This document shows positions 8,780 through 17,534 of a DNA stretch of 64,000 nt, in pieces (the stretch's first letter is position 1; the number at the start of each line of letters is the position of its first letter). Both the position numbers and the translations under genes were made by a program. The DNA comes from Desulfoscipio sp. XC116 (lineage in GTDB: Bacteria > Bacillota > Desulfotomaculia > Desulfotomaculales > Desulfallaceae), in NCBI RefSeq assembly GCF_039851975.1, contig NZ_CP156660.1, forward strand, positions 3,477,035 to 3,541,034. Reading direction: 5' to 3'. The notes under the pieces are model-generated. The model was given only the letters and a program-made list of their open reading frames with translations, made no database searches and was not told the origin of the DNA.

Positions 8780-9394
8780 CTACAAGAAACGTCTGGATAG
8801 GGTTTCCAAACCGGGATCGGTTGTTGATTCGCCCAGAGCGGCAAATTTCCACTCGCTTTGATGACGATAGACCTCTCCGGTAATTAGTGTCGTTTTATTC
8901 TCGTAACCTTCGGAGAGATTAAATTTGCACAATTCCTGGTTATTGGCGTTATTCACCACCCGGATGAAAGCATTGCGAATCATACCGAAGTGCTGTCTGC
9001 GCTTTTCGCAGTCATAAATATTAACCACGAATACCAGCCGGTGCACATCGGCCGGCACTCTGGACAGGTCCACCATGATTTGTTCATCATCACCCTCACC
9101 CTGCCCGGTGAGATTGTCGCCCGAATGGCGCACGCTGCCACAAGGGCTTGTCTTATTGCCATAGTAAACCAAGTTCTTTTTCTTGGCTAATTTGCCATTG
9201 GCATCCAGCAAATAAACCGAAGCATCACAATCAATATTGCCGGTTTTAGCTCCCCCGCCAAACAAACTGCCTAACAACCCTTTCCCGCCGCCGTTATTAT
9301 CAGCGGGGTCCCAACCCAAACCAACCGTAATTTTAGATAAACCGGGGTTGTTTTTAGTCAAATCAATCTTCTGCCCTTTTTGCAGATTAATCAC
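8780..9394 (-). CDS. TerD domain protein with glycine-rich insertion
   Basis: A 204-residue TerD paralog (NLQKGQKIDLTKNNPGL start; [35 protein letters not shown] end). It differs from its neighbours by an early insertion GGKGLLGSLFGGGAKTG (about residues 36-52), like the Gly-rich segment in the TerD-TerA protein, and by a shorter C-terminal end. GTG start at 9394 follows GGGAG. It is 15 bases downstream of the 9410-9982 gene, so the two are cotranscribed. Confidence 0.93.
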   Translation of the reverse strand: MINLQKGQKIDLTKNNPGLSKITVGLGWDPADNNGGGKGLLGSLFGGGAKTGNIDCDASVYLLDANGKLAKKKNLVYYGNKTSPCGSVRHSGDNLTGQGEGDDEQIMVDLSRVPADVHRLVFVVNIYDCEKRRQHFGMIRNAFIRVVNNANNQELCKFNLSEGYENKTTLITGEVYRHQSEWKFAALGESTTDPGLETLSRRFL

Positions 9395-9409
9395 GTAAAT
9401 ACTCCCTTC

Positions 9410-9982
9410 TTATTCCAAGCCGTACAGGCGTACCAGTCCGGCCAACCCGTCGTTAAATCCCTGACCCACGGCGGCAAACTTCCACTCGGCACCGTGCCGG
9501 TAAAGTTCCGCAAATACCAGGGCGGTTTCAATACTGTAATCTTCACTGAGATCATAACGCAGCAGCTCTGCACCCGAGTTTTCATCCACTATGCGGACAA
9601 AAGCATTGGAAACCAAACCAAAATTCTGATTGCGCTCACCGGCCATATGGATAGTCACGGTAATGGCAATTTTATGAACGTGCGCGGGAACCTTGCTTAA
9701 ATCCACTTTAATTTGCTCGTCGTCACCTTCACCCTCGCCGGTAAGGTTGTCCCCCAAATGTTCAACGGAACCGCTCACGTGCTTTAAATTATTGTAAAAT
9801 ACAAAGTCATCGGTGCTGGCACATTTACCGTTTTCACCAACTAAAAAAACCGAAGCGTCCAAATCAAAATCCGGCCCGTCAAATTTATTGGTATCCCATC
9901 CCAAACCGGCTATAACCTTGGTAAGTCCGGGTCTACCTTTAGTTAAGTCCACCTTTTGTCCCTTTTGCAAATTAACAGCCAA
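9410..9982 (-). CDS. terD: TerD domain protein
   Basis: A single TerD domain of 190 residues: [17 protein letters not shown], the acidic [15 protein letters not shown] and [19 protein letters not shown] segments (Ca2+ ligands in known TerDs), and [17 protein letters not shown]. Start TTG 9982 is chosen because AAGGGGG lies 7 bases upstream and the protein then begins like other TerDs; ATG 10009 would add nine non-conserved residues. It is the first gene of the Ter island and is preceded by a TTGCAT-17-TATAAT promoter. Confidence 0.95.
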   Translation of the reverse strand: MAVNLQKGQKVDLTKGRPGLTKVIAGLGWDTNKFDGPDFDLDASVFLVGENGKCASTDDFVFYNNLKHVSGSVEHLGDNLTGEGEGDDEQIKVDLSKVPAHVHKIAITVTIHMAGERNQNFGLVSNAFVRIVDENSGAELLRYDLSEDYSIETALVFAELYRHGAEWKFAAVGQGFNDGLAGLVRLYGLE

Positions 9983-10041
9983 GACAATACCCCCTTTTAC
10001 ATTGAACAAGCATATTTGCGCATATTTTGTCTATATGTTAA

Positions 10042-10070
10042 ATTATAATTTTTTATACTTCCCAATGCAA
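10042..10070 (-). promoter_or_regulatory. Sigma-A-type promoter of the Ter island
   Basis: Minus strand: -35 TTGCAT, 17-base spacer, -10 TATAAT, about 60 bases before the TTG start of the first terD gene. Confidence 0.6.
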
Positions 10071-10316
10071 GCGGATAAAAGTATGCAATTACTTAATTAG
10101 CACCATAAAGGTTGCGAACATCATCTATTATCTTCTTCAAGTTGCCTATTATTTCTGTTAACCTTGTGCAATAAATAGCCATTCGCCAAGTCCGGAATTT
10201 TGAACGAGCACCCATATGGCAAAACCAGGGAGCAGGTTATAATGAGTGCACTCGTTCAGCTAAAAGCTAACAGCGGAGCTTCGGATGGGCATTCCACCCC
10301 ACCCGAAGTAAAATTA

Positions 10317-10346
10317 GAGACTTCCGCTTATAAAAGCGGGAGTCTC
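10317..10346 (-). terminator. Terminator of the GGDEF gene
   Basis: A 13-bp stem with one mismatch (GAGACTCCCGCTT / AAGCGGAAGTCTC) followed by TAATTTT on the minus strand, starting 10 bases after the stop of the GGDEF gene. The rest of 9983-10316 holds only the Ter promoter; an 82-codon plus-strand ORF there (10200-10448) has no recognisable family and overlaps the GGDEF gene. Confidence 0.65.
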
Positions 10347-10355
10347 GGAATTTAC

Positions 10356-13217
10356 TTAACCGGCCGCAACCGCCACCTGGTCGCGGCCATTGGCTTTAGC
10401 GCGATATACGGCGGCATCGGCGGCCCGCACAATATCCGCCGCGGTTAAACCGTTATCCGGATAAAGGGCCACCCCCAGTGATATAGTGATCGACCCCAGT
10501 GGTTGACCAAGGTAATTTACTTCCATATGTTTAACCATATCGCACAGCCGCCCGGCTAACTGACAGGCTGCATCCAGTGAAGTTTCCGGCAGTATGAGCA
10601 GGAATTCCTCACCGCCGTAACGGCACACAAAATCCCCGTCATGTATATTATTGCGCAAGAAAGCACCCAGTCCCCGCAGCAGTGCATCACCCGCATCGTG
10701 ACCGTGATTATCGTTGAAACGTTTAAAGTGGTCAATATCAAACATAATCAACCCCACCGACGCTGATAAGCGCTCGGCCCGGCGCACCTCGCGATCCAGC
10801 GATTCCTCCATATAGCGCCGGTTGAAAAGACCGGTCAACGGGTCGCGAATAGCCTGGCTGTGCAATGTCTCCCGCAGGCTCAAGTTGGCCAGGGCCAGTG
10901 CGATTTGATGCGCCACCGTGACGGCCAGTTGATGTTTGCATTCCTTCATACACACCGTATCATCTTCGGAATATTCCGGTTGATCGGTACTTTGCCACTG
11001 CAAATGCAGTATACCCAGCGCCTCACCGTGGGCCATCATCGGTACACACAGGTAGCCTTTGGGCAAAGGATCACTTATATGACGGCAATACAGTCCCAAT
11101 TGACCGTTTTCCACCAAGTACTGCTGCCCGCGCCTCAGGGACCAACAGTCATTGGGGTTGAAAACAGGCTTAAAACGGTCTCCATCCCCCCAATCGGCAA
11201 CGATTTCCACTAAATCACCCGGTTCGTTCAATAAATATAACGCTCCTTGCTCGGTGGCAAACAATTCCCTGACAAACCGGTTAACCACTGCAATAGCCTC
11301 CTCGGTGGTATAGCAGGCCTGCATCATCTCGCTCATTTGACTTACCAATGTCATTTCACGATTGCGCTGCTCCAACTGTCCGATCCAATGAGATAATTTT
11401 TCATTAATTTGCCGCAGCTCTTCCTCCACTATTTTCCGCCCGTCTATTTCATCCTGCAGCACTTCATTTAATTTGGCCAGTTCAGCGGTTCGCTTCGCCA
11501 CGCTCATTTCCAGCTCATCATACGCTTTATGCAGCTTTTCCTCAGCCCACCAGCGATCGGATATATCGTGTCCCACCGACTGGTATTCCGCCAAAACTCC
11601 CTGCTCATCAAAAATAGCCCGGTTAGTCCACTGCAGCCAGCGAACCGTACCATCGGGCCGCATAACCCGGTGTTCCACGGTAGCGGATGGCTTCTCTAAA
11701 TTCAAGGAGGTTATGTGCTGTTGATACCGTTCATATTCATCAACAAAAATATAACGCCAATGTTTGCACCCAATCAATTCATCCTGGGCCATATTAAAAT
11801 ACCGGCAATAGGCGTCATTAACAAAAGTAAGTACGCCATCGGGCAAAAACCGGCAAATCAGTTCAGCTTGATCTTCTACGATGGCCCGGTAACGCGCCTC
11901 GCTCATCAGCAATTCTTCATCAGCCAGCTTGCGCTCGGTGATATCGGAAGAAATACCGTCTAAGCGGTAAGGTTCCCCATGATCATCAAAAACCAGCTGT
12001 CCCCTAATATGCTGCCAGCGCACCTCCCCATCGGGCCGCAGGAACCGGCAGTCAAATGCAAAGGAATCGGTCTGATCAGACAACATATTAATTTGCGCAT
12101 CAATAATATATCGGTCCTCGGGGTATATAACACCAAGCCACAGGTCCGGCTCGACAATAAAATCGGTTAGCGCCCGGCCATACACACTTTCCGCGGCGGG
12201 ACTCAAATAAAATAACTGGGAAAAATCCACCGAAGCGGACCATACCACGTCCTTAAGGGAAGATATAATACTTTTAATTCTTTCCTGGCTTTCCCGCAGC
12301 CGCTCATCAACCCGTTTGCGCTCATTTATTTCAAATTGCAGCGCCACGTTAGCCTCCATTAATTCCAAAGTGCGTTCGGAAACGCGCGCTTCCAGATCAC
12401 TGTGCGCTTGGCGCAGGTCTTCATCCGACCACTTGCGCTGCACGACAATAGCGTATAATGTGGCCAGCCGTTCCGCCAACATCTTGTCTTTTTCCGTATA
12501 TTCCCGGTTCGCGTTAGCCACCGCTATTTGCCCCACCAATTTTTTATTAAACATGACCGGAACGGATAAAAAACGGTGGATAGGCAAATGCCCTTCCGGA
12601 ACACCTGTGGACCGCGGGTCCCGGATAGCATCGTTGGTCATAATCGGCTGGCCGTTGTCCAGCACCCAGCTCCACAGACCGCCAAATTCTTTAACCACCG
12701 TATCCTTATCCTCAACCTGGCAAACATGCCAGATATTTTTGCTCATAGCAGGCGAAACAAGACAGCCTGTCCGTGGATCTATATAGCCCACACAACTAAA
12801 GGCGCTATCCGTAAGCCGGGTGACGTAATCCAATATAAGCTCCGAAATATCTTCAGTCTTCCCCGGCTCAATCAGCGCACCGGCCACCCGGGCGACGGCT
12901 TCGTTAATTTTAGATTCCCACATTAGCTCATTGCAGGCTATCTTATACGCATTGATATTAATCATCCAGCCGGTTTTGATGTTCTGCCGGTTGCGATAGG
13001 CAAAAAACACCAAAGCAAAACCCAAAATGACCTGTAAAATAAATAGGTCATAAAATAATATTTCAAAATGACGATGTTTGCTAAACCAGTCTCTCAGGCA
13101 ATTAGGCAAATTAAAAAATAACAAAAATATATAAATAAAAATTCCGAACATAGCAATGACTACCGCGTCCCTGGAGGTTTTGGCGCTCATAAACTTGCTT
13201 ATTTTACTGACAGTCAT
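10356..13217 (-). CDS. Membrane-anchored GAF-PAS-PAS-GAF-GGDEF diguanylate cyclase
   Basis: Seen: two N-terminal membrane helices (about 17-38 and 50-72), a GAF domain (about 95-265), coiled coil (270-315), two PAS domains with PAC motifs (about 315-435, 440-565; DGEVRWQHIRGQ, DGTVRWLQWTNR), a second coiled coil, a second GAF (about 640-780) and a C-terminal GGDEF domain (about 790-950). The active site reads GGEEF (in CRYGGEEFLLIL), which is catalytically competent; the RxxD inhibitory site is not obvious upstream. Known: GGDEF makes cyclic di-GMP from two GTP. Start ATG follows GGAGGAAAGG. No EAL domain. It is monocistronic, divergent from the agr operon. Confidence 0.93.
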   Translation of the reverse strand: MTVSKISKFMSAKTSRDAVVIAMFGIFIYIFLLFFNLPNCLRDWFSKHRHFEILFYDLFILQVILGFALVFFAYRNRQNIKTGWMININAYKIACNELMWESKINEAVARVAGALIEPGKTEDISELILDYVTRLTDSAFSCVGYIDPRTGCLVSPAMSKNIWHVCQVEDKDTVVKEFGGLWSWVLDNGQPIMTNDAIRDPRSTGVPEGHLPIHRFLSVPVMFNKKLVGQIAVANANREYTEKDKMLAERLATLYAIVVQRKWSDEDLRQAHSDLEARVSERTLELMEANVALQFEINERKRVDERLRESQERIKSIISSLKDVVWSASVDFSQLFYLSPAAESVYGRALTDFIVEPDLWLGVIYPEDRYIIDAQINMLSDQTDSFAFDCRFLRPDGEVRWQHIRGQLVFDDHGEPYRLDGISSDITERKLADEELLMSEARYRAIVEDQAELICRFLPDGVLTFVNDAYCRYFNMAQDELIGCKHWRYIFVDEYERYQQHITSLNLEKPSATVEHRVMRPDGTVRWLQWTNRAIFDEQGVLAEYQSVGHDISDRWWAEEKLHKAYDELEMSVAKRTAELAKLNEVLQDEIDGRKIVEEELRQINEKLSHWIGQLEQRNREMTLVSQMSEMMQACYTTEEAIAVVNRFVRELFATEQGALYLLNEPGDLVEIVADWGDGDRFKPVFNPNDCWSLRRGQQYLVENGQLGLYCRHISDPLPKGYLCVPMMAHGEALGILHLQWQSTDQPEYSEDDTVCMKECKHQLAVTVAHQIALALANLSLRETLHSQAIRDPLTGLFNRRYMEESLDREVRRAERLSASVGLIMFDIDHFKRFNDNHGHDAGDALLRGLGAFLRNNIHDGDFVCRYGGEEFLLILPETSLDAACQLAGRLCDMVKHMEVNYLGQPLGSITISLGVALYPDNGLTAADIVRAADAAVYRAKANGRDQVAVAAG

Positions 13218-13550
13218 AATCCTTTCCTCCGTTCACATGGCTTACATATCTTTATGGTGTTACCGGTAACATACAACATGTTCGCCAACAGGCAATATAT
13301 ACCATTATTTATATGTTAATCATTTGCTACTTGTTACATGAAAATAACCGGCCGCACAACATGAAAACGATTTGTGTTGAAATGCGGATTATTGTCGTAT
13401 TATGCGATCGAAATATGTACGCATTAAATAGGATTTTTTGCCATGCTGTAGAATAGAAAGATTAATATTACAAGTTCATATGAATTTCAGCTATAGCGTC
13501 GAAAATACTATTGCCTTTGTAATTACATCGCAGTTTAACGAGGTGCGCTA
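13218..13550. other. Divergent intergenic region, GGDEF gene / agr operon
   Basis: AT-rich, 333 bases, with the promoters of both flanking units presumably inside. I see TTGAAA and TATTAT separated by only 15 bases on the plus strand, a poor promoter match, and no strong repeat or ORF. Confidence 0.4.
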
Positions 13551-14012
13551 ATGATACAGACATTGCTTTTTTTTCTGCAGGGTGTTCCCGAAATTGCAGG
13601 CATTGTTGCCTGTAGTCTGGCTCTGGCCAGAGTAAGACTGCGCTGGGGAATAATTCTTTCTTTCGCCTGTATTTTAGCGGTGGTAATTTATATTATCAGA
13701 AACATGCCGGTCACCTTTGGGCTGCACACCGTAATAAGTATTTTATTATGTGCACTATTTGTTACTAAATTTACCAAGGTGCCGCCTTCAACAAGTTTTA
13801 CTGTCGTTTTTGCCGGTTATGCCATTCTAGCGTTATTGGAGGTGACCATGCATGAATTGTTTTCTTCCCTTTTACATACCGAAGTCAGCCAGTTAATATC
13901 CGATGATTACATATGGAAGCTAATAGGATTTCCCCATGCAATCTTTATGATTGCTATTGCTCTAGCCATTGCAAAGTACAAAAAACCTCTGGAAAGTATG
14001 TGGAGAGTATGA
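13551..14012 (+). CDS. Stand-alone polytopic membrane protein upstream of agrB (AgrC-sensor-like)
   Basis: A 153-residue, very hydrophobic protein with about five membrane segments and no soluble domain. The layout (LQGVPEIAGIVACSLALARV near the start, then FGLHTVISILLCALFVTKF) resembles the N-terminal receptor part of AgrC-type GHKL sensors in Clostridia, but the kinase is absent. RBS GAGGTG lies upstream of the ATG. Its stop overlaps the agrB start in ATGA, so it is the first gene of the agr operon and is coupled to agrB. Possible roles are autoinducer receptor, immunity or export partner; this is inference from position and topology. Confidence 0.75.
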   Translation: MIQTLLFFLQGVPEIAGIVACSLALARVRLRWGIILSFACILAVVIYIIRNMPVTFGLHTVISILLCALFVTKFTKVPPSTSFTVVFAGYAILALLEVTMHELFSSLLHTEVSQLISDDYIWKLIGFPHAIFMIAIALAIAKYKKPLESMWRV

Positions 14013-14647
14013 GTTATTTAACCTTCAGCAAACGCTGGGCCGGTTACCTGAGCCGGAAAAACGGCCTTCCGACGGAACAGGAAACAGTTTTGGCTTATGT
14101 GATTGAAGTTTTAATATTAAACTTGTTGAATATTATCTTCACACTTTTACTGGGAGCGCTATTGGGTGTGCTTACCGGAACTGCGGCTTGTTTGCTTACG
14201 GCGGTATTATTCAGACATAGCGCGGGGGGAGCCCATTCCAATTCTCCTATACGCTGCGCCGCCGTCACCATCGCTATTTTCCCCCTGCTGGCCCTGCTGG
14301 GTGCATATTTTAGCCATCTGGGCCAAGAGTATGTTGATATACTGTCAGTCATAGCCTTTGGAGCGGGAATGACAGCTATGATATTGCTGGCCCCGGTGGA
14401 TTCACCCGCGGCTCCTATTATATCGTCACTTCGAAGAAAAAAACTGAAAGGCCTATCCATTATTCTTATGATTTTGGTAACCGCTACAGCGTTGTGGCTT
14501 AGAGGCAATCAGTGGCAATATGCGGAAACGGTTCGAGCCTGCGTCAATTTGACTTTACTGTGGACCAGTTTTATGCTCACCGGTTGGGGACGCAAATTAA
14601 TGTCTTTTATTGACAATATATTCATTAAAAACCAAAAGGAGGTGTAA
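14009..14647 (+). CDS. agrB: AgrB-like peptide-processing membrane endopeptidase
   Basis: A 212-residue polytopic protein with the AgrB signature RHSAGGAHSNSPIRC: the His and Cys are seven residues apart, as in the catalytic pair of AgrB. Known: AgrB cuts the C-terminus of the AgrD propeptide and forms the thiolactone. ATG 14009 overlaps the preceding stop and has GGAGAG upstream; a longer ORF from 13913 only reads the upstream gene in another frame. The gene end carries the AAGGAGGTG ribosome site of agrD. Confidence 0.93.
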   Translation: MSYLTFSKRWAGYLSRKNGLPTEQETVLAYVIEVLILNLLNIIFTLLLGALLGVLTGTAACLLTAVLFRHSAGGAHSNSPIRCAAVTIAIFPLLALLGAYFSHLGQEYVDILSVIAFGAGMTAMILLAPVDSPAAPIISSLRRKKLKGLSIILMILVTATALWLRGNQWQYAETVRACVNLTLLWTSFMLTGWGRKLMSFIDNIFIKNQKEV

Positions 14648-14651
14648 TACG

Positions 14652-14783
14652 ATGCAAAAGATAAAGTCCAAGTTGTTTGTATTTGCAGTTACGGCACTGT
14701 TGTTTTTAGCTAATGTAACTGCCGCATCCGCTTGCGCAATTTCTCAATACCAGCCGGAAGTACCTGAAACATTGAGAAGATAA
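14652..14783 (+). CDS. agrD: AgrD-like cyclic lactone autoinducer propeptide
   Basis: A 43-residue peptide beginning MQKIKSKLFVFAVTALLF, with an amphipathic/hydrophobic leader, then ASACAISQ and the charged tail YQPEVPETLRR. This is the clostridial AgrD pattern: leader, Cys-containing core, and a Pro/Glu-rich recognition tail (xPEVPExL) cut off by AgrB. Cys28 would form the thiolactone, with a five- or six-residue ring (Cys28 to Gln32 or Tyr33). AAGGAGGTG overlaps the end of agrB, so the two are coupled. Family assignment rests on the tail motif and context; the mature peptide is predicted. Confidence 0.9.
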   Translation: MQKIKSKLFVFAVTALLFLANVTAASACAISQYQPEVPETLRR

Positions 14784-14827
14784 AAAAAATAACTTTTTAG
14801 TGTTCTTTTGTATTTAACTATTGCATT

Positions 14828-14851
14828 AAGGGGTGGAGATTTCCACCCCTT
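14828..14851 (+). terminator. Hairpin between agrD and the histidine kinase gene
   Basis: A perfect 9-bp stem AAGGGGTGG / CCACCCCTT with a 6-base loop, followed by ACTAATAAAAAA, which is a poor U-tract. It may end most agrBD transcripts while letting some continue into the kinase gene. Confidence 0.5.
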
Positions 14852-14886
14852 ACTAATAAAAAACGTTTATAGAGAAGGTGAAGGAC

Positions 14887-16536
14887 ATGGCAACAAATAA
14901 TATGCTCCACAGGGAAAAAGAACTGCAGGAATATTTAGTTACAACCCATATGCTTTGCCTTCTGATCATGATATCTTCACTGGTGCTCAGTAATAAATTT
15001 TTTAGAGCGACTCAGATATATCCCATTATAAATGTGCGTTTTTTTATCTTAGCCGGGCTGGTTGCATTGAGCTTTATCATATTTATAAAAACAAGAAATC
15101 ATTCTATATTAGATAAAACCGACACCCTTTCCTTGACCAAAGCATCTTATTTATCCTTTCCTTTAATACTTACGGCAATTACCATGTTGGTCGTAGATAA
15201 CAGCATTGACAATATCGAAACCATCCTGCTGCTGCCCGTCCTGGTGGCTGCTTCCATGACCGGAAAAACAGGCGGAGTGACTATGTCCACCCTGTGCACT
15301 TTTTGGTTGCTTTTTCACAGCACTTTAGTAGCTAGCGACATAAATATTTACCAGGCCGTAGAAGCACACCTGCTTTTTATCGGCATGATGTACGTAATGG
15401 GTTGGCTCATAGGCGGGCTGACCAACCTGGAAGCGAATCATCGCAAACATTTAAGCCAAAGCCTGCACTCTCTGCAAAAAGAAATTACCTCCCGGGAGAA
15501 AGCGGAAGAGCAGCTTAGGATACTATCCTGCGCCGTGGAACAAAGCCCGGCGATGGTGATAATAGCAGACACCGGCGGCAGAATACAGTATGTTAACAAC
15601 AGTTTCACCCGTGTTACCGACTATTCGTCCGAAGATATGAAAGGCAAAGAGATCTTGGAGTTTTTGGGGGATCAAGCCAAGACATTAAAAGAGCTGACGA
15701 ATATAATAAAAACAGGCGCGGACTGGAAGGGGGAAATAATCAACAAGAAAAAAAATGGGGAGTATTACTGGGAAAGTACTATCCTTTCTTATCTGAGGGA
15801 CTCCGAGGGACAAATTACACATATTTTAAAATTTGCTGAAGATATAACCGAGAAAAAGCAAATGGAAAAAGAAATGGCCGACTTGGACCGGCTGAACCTG
15901 GTGGGTGAGATGGCAGCCGGTATAGGACATGAAATCAGAAATCCCATGACTACGGTACGCGGCTTTTTACAACTATTAGGCGGCAAGGAAGACTGCCAAA
16001 AGTATAAAGAATATTATGATTTAATGATCGAGGAATTAGACCGGGCCAATTCAATTATTAAAGAATATCTTTCTCTGGCTAAGGACAAACCTGTTAACTA
16101 TAAAATGCAGAACCTGGCAGCAATTGTAAAGACTATAGCCCCGCTGATAAATGCCGACGCCATAAACTCGGGAAAAATTATAGAACTGGACCTCCAGAAG
16201 GTACCTGATTTATTGCTTGATGAAAAAGAAATCCGGCAGCTTTTGCTGAATCTGGTCCGCAACGGACTGGAGGCCATGCAGCCCAGGGGCAAACTAACCG
16301 TAGGAACATTCATAAACAGCAATGCGGAGGTAGTTTTATCCGTTAAAGATCAAGGTTGCGGCATTGGCCCGGAGGTGCTGAATAAAATTGGCACTCCTTT
16401 TTTTACTACCAAAGCAGAAGGAACCGGCCTTGGTTTGGCGGTTTGCTTCAGTATTGCCGCACGACACAACGCAGACATAAAACTGAATACCAGCGCCGAG
16501 GGTACTACTTTTTCCGTTATTTTCAAGCAATCGTAA
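14887..16536 (+). CDS. KinB-like membrane sensor histidine kinase (PAS)
   Basis: Seen: about five membrane helices (residues 15-180), a PAS domain (about 205-330), HisKA with GHEIRNPMTTVRGFLQLL (about 345), and HATPase_c with N-box LLLNLVRNGLEAM, G1 KDQGCGIGPE and G2 GTGLGLAVCFSIA. The HisKA sequence is of the sporulation-kinase type that feeds Spo0F/Spo0A. No response regulator is adjacent, which fits a phosphorelay. ATG 14887 has AGAAGG 8 bases upstream; GTG 14878 is an alternative. Context downstream of agrBD suggests it reads the autoinducer or works beside it. The catalytic half is a close paralog of the protein at 37341-38663. Confidence 0.9.
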   Translation: MATNNMLHREKELQEYLVTTHMLCLLIMISSLVLSNKFFRATQIYPIINVRFFILAGLVALSFIIFIKTRNHSILDKTDTLSLTKASYLSFPLILTAITMLVVDNSIDNIETILLLPVLVAASMTGKTGGVTMSTLCTFWLLFHSTLVASDINIYQAVEAHLLFIGMMYVMGWLIGGLTNLEANHRKHLSQSLHSLQKEITSREKAEEQLRILSCAVEQSPAMVIIADTGGRIQYVNNSFTRVTDYSSEDMKGKEILEFLGDQAKTLKELTNIIKTGADWKGEIINKKKNGEYYWESTILSYLRDSEGQITHILKFAEDITEKKQMEKEMADLDRLNLVGEMAAGIGHEIRNPMTTVRGFLQLLGGKEDCQKYKEYYDLMIEELDRANSIIKEYLSLAKDKPVNYKMQNLAAIVKTIAPLINADAINSGKIIELDLQKVPDLLLDEKEIRQLLLNLVRNGLEAMQPRGKLTVGTFINSNAEVVLSVKDQGCGIGPEVLNKIGTPFFTTKAEGTGLGLAVCFSIAARHNADIKLNTSAEGTTFSVIFKQS

Positions 16537-16655
16537 TTATCACTAATTGAATTACTAAAACAATTACGTTACTATTAATACATAATGTTTTTATAAATAG
16601 CTATAATATTCATTTATTAACCAAACTAACCTTTAATAGACACTTTTATGGGCGG

Positions 16656-17006
16656 GTGAGGGTTATTAAACTACGTGAAGTTCAGCATATATTAGACGCA
16701 GAAGTAATATGCGGTGAAGATTTACTGGATAACGAAGTCGGCTCGGGCTTTGGTTGTGATTTAATCAGTGATTCGCTGTGCTTTTCCAGACCAAACTGTT
16801 TACTGATAACCGGGCTTACCAATATTCAGATTGTTCGAGTAGCCGATATGATTGAAGCCAGCGCTATATTATTTGTACGCGGCAAAAAACCGGGACAGGA
16901 TATCATCCAACTGGCTAAAGATAAACAATTACCGCTGCTGGTAACCAGGCGGTTTCTTTTTGAAAGCTGCGGTTTGTTATACCGGCACGGCCTGCACAGT
17001 TCATAG
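16656..17006 (+). CDS. DRTGG-domain protein linked to [FeFe]-hydrogenase genes
   Basis: A 116-residue protein resembling the DRTGG domain (LREVQHILDAEVICGED start, LLITGLTNIQIVRVADM core, LPLLVTRRFLFESCGLLY end). Known: short DRTGG proteins recur beside ATP-binding anti-sigma-like proteins and [FeFe]-hydrogenase-like proteins in Clostridia and Thermotogae; their role is not established. GTG start, weak ribosome site, so the exact N-terminus is less sure. It is first of a three-gene set with 17108-18917. Confidence 0.8.
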   Translation: MRVIKLREVQHILDAEVICGEDLLDNEVGSGFGCDLISDSLCFSRPNCLLITGLTNIQIVRVADMIEASAILFVRGKKPGQDIIQLAKDKQLPLLVTRRFLFESCGLLYRHGLHSS

Positions 17007-17107
17007 ACATCCATGCCGCTTGCACAGCGCCGGCAGAAGGGTGATAATTAACTTACCAACCTGAGCTTTTTCACGGCAGGTTAAACCCGGGGAGAGAGTG
17101 ATATATA

Positions 17108-17533
17108 TTGCAGATGGAGTTCAGTGTTTGTGGTATGGACTTTAACCGGGCCGGTGAAGCGGCGGCCCAAATTAAAAAAGCCCTGCAGCTGGTGGGCATG
17201 CACATGGACACCATGCGGCGAGCTGTTATTGTAGCCTATGAAGCCGAATTAAATATTGTTATACACGCCCGGCAAGGTCGCCTGGTAGCGCATATACACC
17301 CGGACCGGGTTGAATTGGAGGCCATAGATGAAGGACCGGGTATACCCGACATACCCCGGGCCATGCAGGAGGGCTACTCCACCGCTCCCGCCCACATCAG
17401 GAAAATGGGCTTCGGAGCCGGTATGGGACTGCCCAACATAAAAAAGAGCGCCAGTCAAATGCGGCTTACATCAGAGATTAATGTAGGCACGCGGCTTACG
17501 GCAACTATCATTAACCAAACAAGTGGTGATTAA
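17108..17533 (+). CDS. RsbW-like ATP-binding protein (HATPase_c)
   Basis: A 141-residue stand-alone GHKL ATPase domain: N-box region MRRAVIVAYEAELNIVIHA, G1 AIDEGPGIPD and G2 GFGAGMGLPNIKKSA. This is the anti-sigma-factor/serine kinase type rather than a full histidine kinase. Start TTG 17108 follows GGAGAG; an internal ATG at 17114 is the alternative. It overlaps the downstream hydrogenase-like gene, suggesting coupled translation and a regulatory partnership. Its target protein is not identifiable here. Confidence 0.88.
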   Translation: MQMEFSVCGMDFNRAGEAAAQIKKALQLVGMHMDTMRRAVIVAYEAELNIVIHARQGRLVAHIHPDRVELEAIDEGPGIPDIPRAMQEGYSTAPAHIRKMGFGAGMGLPNIKKSASQMRLTSEINVGTRLTATIINQTSGD

Positions 17534-17534
17534 T

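Noticed and set aside
10200-10448. 82-codon plus-strand ORF before the GGDEF gene
   Set aside because: It has no recognisable family, overlaps the end of the GGDEF gene and contains its terminator. The sequence slightly resembles the end of an IS605-type element, but no transposase part or matching end was found.
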